This document shows positions 50,638-58,498 of a stretch of DNA of 64,000 nucleotides, in pieces. The DNA comes from CAZLYF01 sp964586835 (GTDB lineage Bacteria > Bacillota > Clostridia > Christensenellales > Aristaeellaceae): NCBI GenBank assembly GCA_964586835.1, contig CAZPIC010000003.1, forward strand, positions 45,214 through 109,213. Direction: 5' to 3'. The translations under genes and the position numbers were made by a program. Each line of letters begins with the position of its first letter. The stretch's first letter is position 1. The notes beneath the pieces are model-generated. The model worked only from the letters and a program-made list of their open reading frames with translations, was not told the DNA's origin and did no database searches.

Positions 50638-52492
50638 GGACGGGCTCCCCCTTCTGCTTTGTCGTAGCATCGGAGCTTCCCAGATAGGCCGCGATCACTT
50701 CGGGGTTCTTTCGGATCTGTTCCGGGGACCCTTCGGCGATGATCTTGCCATAGTTGAGGACGTAGACCCTCTCACAGATGCCCATGACCAGCCGCATATC
50801 GTGCTCGATGAGGAGAATGGCGACAGAAAACCTGGTGCGGATGATCTTAATGGTCTCCATCAGCTCGCGGGTCTCAATGGGATTCATTCCCGCGGCCGGC
50901 TCGTCGAGCAGGAGCACCTTGGGGTTGGAGGCCAGAGCACGGCAGATCTCAAGCTTTCTCTGCATGCCGTAGGGGAGGCCGTCTGCCCGCAGTTCGGCGG
51001 CGTCCTCCATGTCAAACACGCGCAGCAACTCGCGCGCCCGAACATCAATGCCCCTCTCCTCGCTGGCGTAGCGCGCACCGCGCACGATGCCGTTGAGGGG
51101 CGAGTAGCGCATGCGCGTATGGAAGGCCACCTTGATGTTTTCAAGGACGGTCATGGACTTAAACAGGCGGATGTTTTGAAAAGTCCTGGCGATGCCGTTT
51201 TCCGTGATCTGGTGCGTGGGTTTCCCCGAAACGGACTTGCCCAGCAGCACGATGTCGCCTTCTGTGGGCGCATACACTCCCGTCAGGAGGTTGAACACCG
51301 TCGTTTTCCCGGCGCCATTGGGGCCGATCATGCCCACGATTTCGTTGTTCATAAGGCGGATGTCGATGTTGGCGGCTGCCTGCAGGCCGCCAAAAGAGAT
51401 GCCAAGGTGGTGGGTTTCCAGGACCGGGGCTTCCTCCCAGACGTCATACCTGGGGACAAAGGGCATCCGGGTCTTCTTCTCCTTGCTGCCCAGGCGCCGC
51501 CTGAGGGCGTCCGAAGCCAGGTCCCAGGCCTTCACCAGGGAAAACTCGCTTGTTCCCATGAGCCCCTTGGGCCGAAACAGCATCATCAGGATTAAAAGGG
51601 CGGAGTAGATCACCAGCCTCCATTCGGAAAAAGTCCTGAGCGCTTCCGGCAGCGTTACCAGGACTGCAGAGGAGATGATGGAGCCGGTGATGGAGCCCAT
51701 GCCTCCCAGCACCACCATGACCAGGTATTCGATGGATTTGTTGAACCCAAAGATCTTCGGGGCGAGCATGCCGATCTGGTGGGCGTAGAGGCCGCCTGCA
51801 ATGCCGGCGAAAAAGGCGGCGAGCGTAAAGGCGAAGAGCTTATACCGGGTGGTAGGGATGCCTGTCGCCTCTGCCGCCACCTCGTTTTCCCGGATGGAGA
51901 TGATGGCCCGTCCGTGCCTGGATCTTCCAAGGGTGAAGATGCTGGCGATGATCAGGGTCATGACCCAAAACGTGATCCCAAACTGGATGGCGCTGCCGTG
52001 GTGGGCGTTTTCAGAAAAGACGCGGGACATTTTCGGGATACGGGTGAGGCCGCCGGCTCCCCCCGTAATCTGAAGGTTTTCGATCATGACGCGGATGATC
52101 TCGCCAAAGCCCAGCGTGATGATGGCCAGGTAGTCTCCCTGCAATCGCAGCGCGGGCATCCCGATGACGATGCCAAAGACCGCGGCTGCTGCGCCCCCGG
52201 CAAGGAGCGATAGAGGAAGTGAAATTTCAAAAGCGATGGGCAGGTTTTTTGTAATCAGGGCTGAGGTATAGGCGCCTACAGCCATGAAGCCCGCGTGCCC
52301 CAGGGCCAGCTGCCCTAAAAGCCCGGTGGTGAGGTTCAGGCTGACAGCCATGATAACGGAGATACACAGCGTGATCAGGATGCCGGAAATATAGTTGTTG
52401 ATCTGGCCCGAGGAGATCAGGATAGATATCGTCAGGTACAGGAGGAGGATTGCCGCGATATTGAGGAGGTAGGACCTGGTTTTTTTGTTCAT
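50624..52492 (-). CDS. livMG: LivM-LivG fusion: ABC transporter permease joined to its ATPase
   Basis: 622 residues. The N-terminal half (1-320) is a LivM-type permease with about ten helices (LNLTTGLLGQLALGHAGFMA near 53-72, GGAGGLTRIP near 143, EATGIPTTRYKLFAFTLAAF near 212). After a short linker (325-370) comes a LivG-type ATPase: Walker A GMIGPNGAGKTTVFNLL near 400-416, ARTFQNIRLFKSMTVLENI (LivG Q-loop), LPYGMQRKLEICRALAS (signature PYGxQRxLEI, near 526) and LLLDEPAAGMNP near 548. LivM and LivG are normally separate genes. The transported substrate (branched-chain amino acid, amide or urea) is not fixed by sequence. Confidence 0.93.
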   Translation of the reverse strand: MNKKTRSYLLNIAAILLLYLTISILISSGQINNYISGILITLCISVIMAVSLNLTTGLLGQLALGHAGFMAVGAYTSALITKNLPIAFEISLPLSLLAGGAAAAVFGIVIGMPALRLQGDYLAIITLGFGEIIRVMIENLQITGGAGGLTRIPKMSRVFSENAHHGSAIQFGITFWVMTLIIASIFTLGRSRHGRAIISIRENEVAAEATGIPTTRYKLFAFTLAAFFAGIAGGLYAHQIGMLAPKIFGFNKSIEYLVMVVLGGMGSITGSIISSAVLVTLPEALRTFSEWRLVIYSALLILMMLFRPKGLMGTSEFSLVKAWDLASDALRRRLGSKEKKTRMPFVPRYDVWEEAPVLETHHLGISFGGLQAAANIDIRLMNNEIVGMIGPNGAGKTTVFNLLTGVYAPTEGDIVLLGKSVSGKPTHQITENGIARTFQNIRLFKSMTVLENIKVAFHTRMRYSPLNGIVRGARYASEERGIDVRARELLRVFDMEDAAELRADGLPYGMQRKLEICRALASNPKVLLLDEPAAGMNPIETRELMETIKIIRTRFSVAILLIEHDMRLVMGICERVYVLNYGKIIAEGSPEQIRKNPEVIAAYLGSSDATTKQKGEPVHAES

Positions 52493-52501
52493 CCGGCAGC
52501 C

Positions 52502-53380
52502 TCAGACTTTCTCGCGGGCGGTCCTGCCCAGAATCCCCGACGGCTTGATCAACAGCACGATGATCAGGATCCCGTAGACCACGCCATCACTCATCTGGGA
52601 GGAGATGTAGGCCTTTGCCAAGCTCTCAGCGATCCCCATGATGAACGCGCCGAGCATCGCGCCCGGGATAATGCCAATTCCACCAAGCACCGCAGCAATG
52701 AAAGCCTTCAGTCCGGGAAGGGAGCCCATGCTTGATGAGACCGAAGGATAGGCCAGGCAGTAGAGAAAAGAGCCAATCCCCGCCAGGGCGCAGCCGATGG
52801 CGAAGGTGAGGGTGATGGTGTTGTTGACATTGACCCCCATCAGCCGCGCAGCGTCCATATCCTCTGAAACGGCTCTCATGGACTTGCCAGCCCTCGATGT
52901 TTTTACAAAGGTCTGCAGGACAATCATCAGAAAAGAGGAAACGACAATGGTGATCAGCGTCACAAAGCTTAACTGTACAAGCCCGATGCTGATGGGAGCT
53001 ACGTGAAGGATCGTGGGGAAGGGCCTCGATGAGGCACTGAAGATCCGCTGTGCGAGGTTCTGCAGCAGCATGCTGACACCAATGGCCGTGATGAGAGAGG
53101 AGATACGGGGGGATGCGCGCAGAGGCTTGTAGGCAACCCTTTCGATCAATATGCCCAGCAGCACGCAGACGACGATCACCGTAGCGATGCTTAGCGGCAA
53201 AGGCCAACCCAGCATGGAGATCGTTACGATGGCTGTATAGGCGCCCACCATGAGGATGTCACCATGGGCGAAGTTGATGAGTTTGACGATGCCGTACACC
53301 ATCGTATACCCCAGCGCGATCAGGGCGTAGATGCTTCCGACATGTAGCCCATTGATCAGCTGGTTGAGCAAGAGCACCAT
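52502..53380 (-). CDS. livH: Branched-chain amino acid-type ABC transporter permease LivH
   Basis: 292-residue membrane permease with about eight helices. Family signatures: GLHVGSIYALIALGYTMVYG at 11-30, KLINFAHGDILMVGAY near 33-48, ERVAYKPLRASPRISSLIT near 79-97, and the EAA-like cytoplasmic loop GLKAFIAAVLGGIGIIPGAM near 223-242. It lies 9 bp before the livM/G fusion gene and is preceded by a strong hairpin that separates it from livK. Confidence 0.95.
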   Translation of the reverse strand: MVLLLNQLINGLHVGSIYALIALGYTMVYGIVKLINFAHGDILMVGAYTAIVTISMLGWPLPLSIATVIVVCVLLGILIERVAYKPLRASPRISSLITAIGVSMLLQNLAQRIFSASSRPFPTILHVAPISIGLVQLSFVTLITIVVSSFLMIVLQTFVKTSRAGKSMRAVSEDMDAARLMGVNVNNTITLTFAIGCALAGIGSFLYCLAYPSVSSSMGSLPGLKAFIAAVLGGIGIIPGAMLGAFIMGIAESLAKAYISSQMSDGVVYGILIIVLLIKPSGILGRTAREKV

Positions 53381-53462
53381 TTCTCACAAGCCTCCCACAT
53401 GAAATCCACGTCAGTGTAGCAAAAAAGGGACCGGGTTGTCACCTCAGCCCACCAAAACCAAT

Positions 53463-53487
53463 CGCGGGGGAGAGCGCCTCCCCCGCG
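53463..53487 (-). terminator. Perfect 10-bp GC-rich stem-loop between livK and livH
   Basis: CGCGGGGGAG (53463-53472) pairs with CTCCCCCGCG (53478-53487) around AGCGC. On the minus strand it is followed by attggttttgg, a weak U-rich tail. It probably attenuates or stabilises the livK end of the mRNA so that the binding protein is made in excess over the membrane subunits. Confidence 0.65.
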
Positions 53488-53509
53488 GATCGTCGATCTG
53501 ATCGATGGA

Positions 53510-54646
53510 TTATGGATCCTGTTGCCTAATAAAGACCTTATTGCCGTCTTCGTCAAAGGTCATGAAAAAGGCACTCTTAATGGGGTCATTGTGGTCGTCA
53601 AAGGTAATCTTGCCGGTCACGCCGTCAAGAGAGGTCGCTCGGATCGCGCTGACAACGGCTTCAAAATCCGTTGTTCCTGCAGCGCGGATCGCCTCGCAAA
53701 GGACGAGGGCTGCATCATACCCCGTAGCGGAAAAGGAAATGCTGGGGGGCTCATTGTATTTTGCATTGTAGTCGTTGACAAACGCCACGGCCATTTCCGA
53801 GTCGGCCTCTGTTGTAAACAGGTCTGTATAGGCAATGTTCGTCAGCAACGTGGTGTCCGTAATGGAATCCACGATATTTGAGATTCCGTCGCCACCGAAA
53901 AACTTCGTTTTCAGGCCCATCTCGTTGGCCTGGGACAGGATGAGCGCCGCAGCTTTGCCATAGTGCGGCACGAAGATGGCTTCCGGGTTTTCGTTCTTAA
54001 TATTGGTAAGCTGCGATCTGAAATCAACATCCGATCCGGACGCAGATTCAGGTTTGATCACTTCAATCCCGAGGAGATCACACTCTGCAACGAAGGCCTC
54101 AAACAGACCTTTGGAGTAGTCATTTCCGTTGTCATAGATCACGCCCACTTTTTTGATCCCATCTTCATGGGCAAAGCGCGCTGTGATCTTCCCTTGGAAA
54201 GGATCAAGGAAACAGGTGCGAAACACGTTGGGCCTATCCGTTGTGATGTCATAGGCGGTGGATGACGCTGTGATGACCGGGATGCCTGTGGCTGTGGACT
54301 CTTCGGCAACGGCGAGTGTCACAGGGGTAATCACCGCGCCAATGATGGCAACGACTCCTTCGTTTTCAACCAGTCGGTTGAAAGCGAGGATGCCGTCGGC
54401 CGGCTCGCCACGATCGTCTTCCCAGATCACTACTACGGATTTTCCATCGATGCCGCCCGCTGCGTTGAGCTTCTCAATATAGAGATCCACCCCTTTTTGC
54501 ACGGCTTCTCCGTACTCCGCAGCGTCACCGGTGAGCACGCCAATGCCCCCGATCTTGATGGTTTCCTCGGCGATGGCAACCATGCCAAACGCGGCCATCA
54601 GCATCGTTACGACCAGGGTCAGGGCTATCCATCTGGATTTCCTCAT
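53510..54646 (-). CDS. livK: Branched-chain amino acid-type ABC transporter substrate-binding protein
   Basis: 378-residue type I periplasmic-binding-protein fold (Peripla_BP_6). A Sec signal (RKSRWIALTLVVTMLMAAFG) ends near AIAEE; there is no lipobox cysteine. The mature part starts IKIGGIGVLTGDAAEYGEAV, with NAAGGIDGKSVVVIWEDDRG near 61, GAVITPVTLAVAEESTATGI near 96 and FFGGDGISNIVDSITD near 247, all typical of LivJ/LivK-like proteins. ATG 54646 has GGAGG upstream and the longer start at 54703 lies inside the promoter. First gene of the livK-H-MG-F operon. Confidence 0.93.
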   Translation of the reverse strand: MRKSRWIALTLVVTMLMAAFGMVAIAEETIKIGGIGVLTGDAAEYGEAVQKGVDLYIEKLNAAGGIDGKSVVVIWEDDRGEPADGILAFNRLVENEGVVAIIGAVITPVTLAVAEESTATGIPVITASSTAYDITTDRPNVFRTCFLDPFQGKITARFAHEDGIKKVGVIYDNGNDYSKGLFEAFVAECDLLGIEVIKPESASGSDVDFRSQLTNIKNENPEAIFVPHYGKAAALILSQANEMGLKTKFFGGDGISNIVDSITDTTLLTNIAYTDLFTTEADSEMAVAFVNDYNAKYNEPPSISFSATGYDAALVLCEAIRAAGTTDFEAVVSAIRATSLDGVTGKITFDDHNDPIKSAFFMTFDEDGNKVFIRQQDP

Positions 54647-54698
54647 CTTCCATGACCTCCTTTTCACCCCGCAGGCTCCTGCCCGCAGCTTAACAAAC

Positions 54699-54727
54699 AG
54701 CATACATAGAGTTGAAAGGCCTTACAA
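54699..54727 (-). promoter_or_regulatory. Promoter of the liv operon
   Basis: On the minus strand TTGTAA (54727-54722), 17-bp spacer, TATGCT (54704-54699). The leader contains a small GCGGGC/GCCTGC hairpin near 54670-54690. Confidence 0.65.
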
Positions 54728-54759
54728 TCATCCTCTTGTTTTCTTTTTGTTCAAATACA

Positions 54760-54809
54760 GAGCCGATGTCCTGGGAAGGGGAATCAACGACAGGACCCTC
54801 GGTGGGCTC
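54760..54809. other. Two-step inverted repeat between divergent liv and rluA promoters
   Basis: GAGCC (54760-54764) with GGCTC (54805-54809) and, inside it, GTCCTG (54768-54773) with CAGGAC (54791-54796). It lies between two divergent promoters where neither gene is transcribed, so a DNA-level operator is more likely than an RNA element. Confidence 0.45.
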
Positions 54810-54816
54810 ACCCGCA

Positions 54817-54844
54817 TTGACGCAGAGGCTGGGCCTGATATAAT
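54817..54844 (+). promoter_or_regulatory. Promoter of the RluA-family gene, extended -10
   Basis: TTGACG (54817-54822), 16-bp spacer, perfect TATAAT (54839-54844) preceded by TGA (TGN extended -10). Confidence 0.8.
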
Positions 54845-54916
54845 GTCATCGGTGTCTGAAAGGCAGTGTCTGCATGCAATGGCCGGGAAGACGCCTGGGA
54901 GAGGGCGCGGGAACCC

Positions 54917-55762
54917 ATGCATCATTATGCGTGTGAGGTGAAAAAGGACGGGGACAGGCTCCTTTACTGCTTGCGGGTGTCGTACCCCCTGCTGCCTGAA
55001 ACCGTCGTGCTGCGGGCCCTGAGGAACCGGGATGTCAGGATCAACGGCCGGCGGGTGACCCGGAACCTCGCCCTCACCTGTCACGATACCGTGGAGCTCT
55101 TCACGCGCTGGCAGGAGCCGGAGCTTGACGTCCTCTATGAGGATGTGAAGCTCATGGTTCTCAACAAGCCCTACGGCATCAGCACAGGCCCGGACGGATC
55201 GGGGGCGCCTTCCTTGCTTGCCTTGGCAGAGGAAAGGGCTGCGGGGCGTTACAGTCCTCGCCTTTGCCACAGACTGGACAACCAGACGACGGGCCTGGTG
55301 CTCCTGGCGAAGAGTGATGAGGTCAGGCAGGCGGTCCTCCAGGCATTTTCGGACCGGCTTGTGGACAGGGAGTACCGTTGCCTCGCGGTGGGCACGCCGC
55401 AGCCTGCTCATGCGGTGCTGAACGCTTATCTGAAAAAGGATGCCGTGCATGCCAGGGTTTTTGTGCACGATGTCAGGGTCAGCGGCTCTTTTGAGATCCT
55501 GACGGAATACAGGGTTCTGGCAGCCGGGGAGATTTCACGCTTGGCGGTTCGATTGCATACCGGGAAAACGCATCAGATCAGAGCACACCTGGCCCATGTG
55601 GGGCACCCGGTCCTTGGCGACGCGAAATATGGAGATTTTGCTGCCAACCGACTGCATCGGGCACCAAGGCTCATGCTCTGCGCCACCTCTGTTTCCCTGC
55701 GGGCCGGCGGGGCATTGTCCTATCTGAAGGGGCGCCGCTTTTCGGTCGCGGAGCCTTTTTAG
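54917..55762 (+). CDS. RluA-family pseudouridine synthase
   Basis: 281 residues. An S4-like RNA-binding segment (PETVVLRALRNRDVRINGRRV near 27-47) precedes the catalytic domain: LYEDVKLMVLNKPYGISTG near 74-92, the catalytic-Asp motif CHRLDNQTTGLVLLAKSD near 118-135, and LHTGKTHQIRAHLAHVGHPV near 213-232. These place it in the RluA/RluD family acting on 23S rRNA or tRNA; the exact target is unknown. I use ATG 54917; longer in-frame starts lack a ribosome binding site. A Cof-type phosphatase gene follows 40 bp later. Confidence 0.93.
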   Translation: MHHYACEVKKDGDRLLYCLRVSYPLLPETVVLRALRNRDVRINGRRVTRNLALTCHDTVELFTRWQEPELDVLYEDVKLMVLNKPYGISTGPDGSGAPSLLALAEERAAGRYSPRLCHRLDNQTTGLVLLAKSDEVRQAVLQAFSDRLVDREYRCLAVGTPQPAHAVLNAYLKKDAVHARVFVHDVRVSGSFEILTEYRVLAAGEISRLAVRLHTGKTHQIRAHLAHVGHPVLGDAKYGDFAANRLHRAPRLMLCATSVSLRAGGALSYLKGRRFSVAEPF

Positions 55763-55802
55763 CAAACGGCAGCTCAGCTGACCTACGGAGGACAGGAGTG
55801 CG

Positions 55803-56645
55803 ATGAAGGGCGACTATCTGCTCATTACAGTGGACATGGACGGTACCCTGCTAAACAGCCACGGTGAGATTTCTAAGAGAAACCTGGCAAGCATCCATGC
55901 CGCCCAGAATGAGGGGATCGTATTTTCGATCTGCACGGGCCGTTTTCCTGAAAATGCAGCCATGGTCATGCGGGAATACGGGATAGACTGTCCCATCATT
56001 GCCCTCAACGGGGCCATGATCACGGAGACACCCTTTGGGAGGGAGATCTCATCACATGTGATGGATCCTGTTGCTGCCGGGGAGGTGTTCGAGCTGCTGG
56101 AGCGCATGGACGCCTCTTATTTTATGTTTGGAAAAGGCCTCGTCGTCACGCGGAGGGACAGCGACTGGCATCATTCGCAAACATACTTCGGAGACCGGCT
56201 CGCACTGGAGGCAGGGGTTCGGTACACCTTTGGCTACGAGGCCTGCCGCGAGGCGCTGCACCACGACCTGTACAAGTACTATATCTATCCGCAGCCAAAC
56301 TCCGGAGACCTCGCTCCTGTGCGCACCGCCCTGGGGGCGATGGGATCCGTCGCGCTGACCCAGTCCAGCGACACGAACATTGAGGTGATCTCGCCGGGAG
56401 TGGACAAGGGAAGGGGCTTGACGGAGCTTGCCGCGTACCTTCAGATCCCGCTGTCGAAAACCATGGCGATTGGGGATCAGGAAAACGATATCCCCATGAT
56501 CCGCGCGTCCGGGCTTGGCGTCGCGGTTCGTAACGCCACAGCTACAGTCAAGAAATACGCAGCCGTTGTTACGCTGTCAAACGTGCAAGACGGCGTGGCC
56601 CTTGCCATCGAGCGGTTTGCCCTCGGGCATCAGGGCCACGGATAA
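55803..56645 (+). CDS. Cof-type HAD-IIB hydrolase
   Basis: 280-residue phosphatase. Motif I ITVDMDGTLLNSHGEISKRN at 8-27, motif II FSICTGRFPENAAMVM near 40, IALNGAMITE near 64, cap domain 85-180, motif III Lys in EVISPGVDKGRGLTEL near 198-213 and motif IV MAIGDQENDIPMIRASGLGV near 221-240. Such enzymes hydrolyse flavin, sugar or pyridoxal phosphates with broad range; the substrate is unknown. GGAGGACAGGAG precedes ATG 55803. The last 16 bp overlap the convergent yigZ gene. Confidence 0.92.
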   Translation: MKGDYLLITVDMDGTLLNSHGEISKRNLASIHAAQNEGIVFSICTGRFPENAAMVMREYGIDCPIIALNGAMITETPFGREISSHVMDPVAAGEVFELLERMDASYFMFGKGLVVTRRDSDWHHSQTYFGDRLALEAGVRYTFGYEACREALHHDLYKYYIYPQPNSGDLAPVRTALGAMGSVALTQSSDTNIEVISPGVDKGRGLTELAAYLQIPLSKTMAIGDQENDIPMIRASGLGVAVRNATATVKKYAAVVTLSNVQDGVALAIERFALGHQGHG

Positions 56646-57283
56646 TCCAGGCGTTCCTCACGCCCGACAGGGACAGGCCCCTCTGCGCATTCGCTCAGCG
56701 CCCTGAGGACGGCGTCGTGCTCCTTTTCCGGGACGAGGATATCTGCCTGGACCTGCTGGGAGAATTTCGTGCTTACAAGAAGGGCTTCCAGGGTTCCCAG
56801 CCGATGTTTGACCCGGTCCCAAACCGCATAGGCGAAGGTGGCGGTGAACCTCACGCTGGGCTGCATGCGGACGATTTGGGCGGCATCGATTGCAGCCAGG
56901 CACGCGTTGCCGTAAGCTCTCGTCAGCCCGCCCCGGCCCAGGAGGATACCGCCGAAAAACCGTGTGACGACGGCGCAGACGTTGGTAAGCTGCCTGCCTC
57001 TGAGTGCCTCAAGGATGGGGACCCCCGCAGTGCCGGAGGGTTCCCGATCGTCCTGGTGCCGGAGGATCCCTGCATTCTTTCCCAGGATATAGGCATAGCA
57101 GTGGTGATTGGCGCCGCGAAACACATTCCGCTTTGCATCCACGTGGCACAAGGCGGTCTCTTCGTCGGCTGCGGGAGCGATGCTGGCGATGAACCTGCTT
57201 TTCTGCACCCTGATTTCCGCACAGGCTTCGCCCGCAACGGTCAGGTAGCCCTTGTCGGTCAGGGGGCGAGGATGATCCGGCAA
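56630..57283 (-). CDS. YigZ/IMPACT family protein
   Basis: 217 residues. N-terminal UPF0029 (Impact) domain: EIRVQKSRFIASIAPAADEE near 23-42, NHHCYAYILG near 59, RHQDDREPSGTAGVPILEAL near 74-93 and RFFGGILLGRGGLTRAYGNA near 108-127, followed by a DUF1949 domain (150-205). Members are linked to translation control under stress; biochemical role unresolved. The start is TTG 57283, overlapping tyrS by 25 nt. Downstream member of the aminotransferase-tyrS-yigZ operon. Confidence 0.9.
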   Translation of the reverse strand: MPDHPRPLTDKGYLTVAGEACAEIRVQKSRFIASIAPAADEETALCHVDAKRNVFRGANHHCYAYILGKNAGILRHQDDREPSGTAGVPILEALRGRQLTNVCAVVTRFFGGILLGRGGLTRAYGNACLAAIDAAQIVRMQPSVRFTATFAYAVWDRVKHRLGTLEALLVSTKFSQQVQADILVPEKEHDAVLRALSECAEGPVPVGREERLDYPWP

Positions 57284-58485
57284 TGGCTTTTCTTTCCTTT
57301 CTGAAGGAGAAGCCCATCATCACCGAACGAGGAAGCGCTGAGTTTACACTCCACGTCCGTGATTTTCTGATCCCCTGCGCGGACAGCGCCCTGTGCGACC
57401 ATCTTGCGCGCTTCGCTGCGACTGGAGCAAAGGCCACAGGCGGCAAGCAGGGTGGTCAGACGGCTGTCCTGGGCAAGCTCCGCCCTTGAGATCTGAAAAG
57501 TCGGAACATCCCTGGAAGCCCCGATCCCTTCAAACAGCGCAGCGGCCGCGATCTGCGCTTTTTCGGCCTCATCGTGCCCGTGGACCAGGGCTGTGCACTC
57601 ATAGGCCAGGACCTTCTTGGCTTCGTTGATGCCATGCCCCTGAAGCGCTCCCAGCTTCCTGACCTCGTCCATAGGCAGGAAGGTCAGCATGGACAGGCAT
57701 CGTCCAACGTCCTTGTCGTCTATATTGCGCCAGTACTGGTAAAACTCGTACGGCGAGCAGAGCTTCGGATCGAGCCAGAGCGCGCCCTTTTCCGTCTTTC
57801 CCATCTTCTTGCCATCATGCGTTAGAAGCAGGTTGAAGGTGCAGGCAAAAGCCTCCTCACGCTCTTTTCTGCGGATGAGGTCGGCGCCCGCCAGGATGTT
57901 GCTCCATTGGTCATCTCCGCCCATCTGCAACCTGCAACGGTATCTTCGAAACAGCTCAAGGAAGTCGTAGGACTGCATCAGCATATAGTTAAACTCTAAA
58001 AAGGTCAGCCCACGCTCAAACCGTTGCTTGTAACAGTCTGCAGCCAGCATGCGGTTGACGGAGAAGTGCACGCCAATTTCACGGATAAACTCCACGTAAT
58101 TGGCCTTAAGCAGCCAGTCTGCGTTGTTGACTGCGAAGGCCTTTCCGGGGCCAAAGTCGAGGAAGGAGGAGATCTGCTTCTCAATGAAGCCCGCGTTGTG
58201 GCTGATGATTTCCTGGCTGAGCATCTTGCGCATATCGGTTTTGCCGCTGGGGTCGCCAACCATGGCTGTTCCCGCGCCGATCAGCGCGATGGGCCGGTGG
58301 CCCGCCCGCTGCATATGAACCATGGCGAGGATGGGGATAAAGTGCCCAAAGTGCAGGCTCGGAGCGGTCGGGTCGAAACCGATATAGAAAGTCATCTCTT
58401 CCCGTTCCAGACGCCGGTAGAGATCTTCCTCGAAGGTGGTCTGTGCAATGAATCCCCTTTCCTTGAGGGTATCAAGGATATGCAT
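57259..58485 (-). CDS. tyrS: Tyrosyl-tRNA synthetase
   Basis: Class I synthetase, 408 residues. HIGH motif in APSLHFGHFIPILAM near 41-55, YNYMLMQSYDFLELFRRY-type tyrosine pocket (FNYMLMQSYDFLELF near 164), GGDDQWSNILAG near 189-200 and the KMSKS-loop variant DGKKMGKTEKGALWLD near 224-239 (KMGKT, as in many TyrS). A C-terminal S4 domain (residues 340-405) binds tRNA. A tyrosine T-box, common upstream of tyrS, is not seen because the gene is second in an operon with only 13 bp upstream spacing. Confidence 0.97.
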   Translation of the reverse strand: MHILDTLKERGFIAQTTFEEDLYRRLEREEMTFYIGFDPTAPSLHFGHFIPILAMVHMQRAGHRPIALIGAGTAMVGDPSGKTDMRKMLSQEIISHNAGFIEKQISSFLDFGPGKAFAVNNADWLLKANYVEFIREIGVHFSVNRMLAADCYKQRFERGLTFLEFNYMLMQSYDFLELFRRYRCRLQMGGDDQWSNILAGADLIRRKEREEAFACTFNLLLTHDGKKMGKTEKGALWLDPKLCSPYEFYQYWRNIDDKDVGRCLSMLTFLPMDEVRKLGALQGHGINEAKKVLAYECTALVHGHDEAEKAQIAAAALFEGIGASRDVPTFQISRAELAQDSRLTTLLAACGLCSSRSEARKMVAQGAVRAGDQKITDVECKLSASSFGDDGLLLQKGKKSHCRIILAP

Positions 58486-58498
58486 GCCGTTTCTCCTT

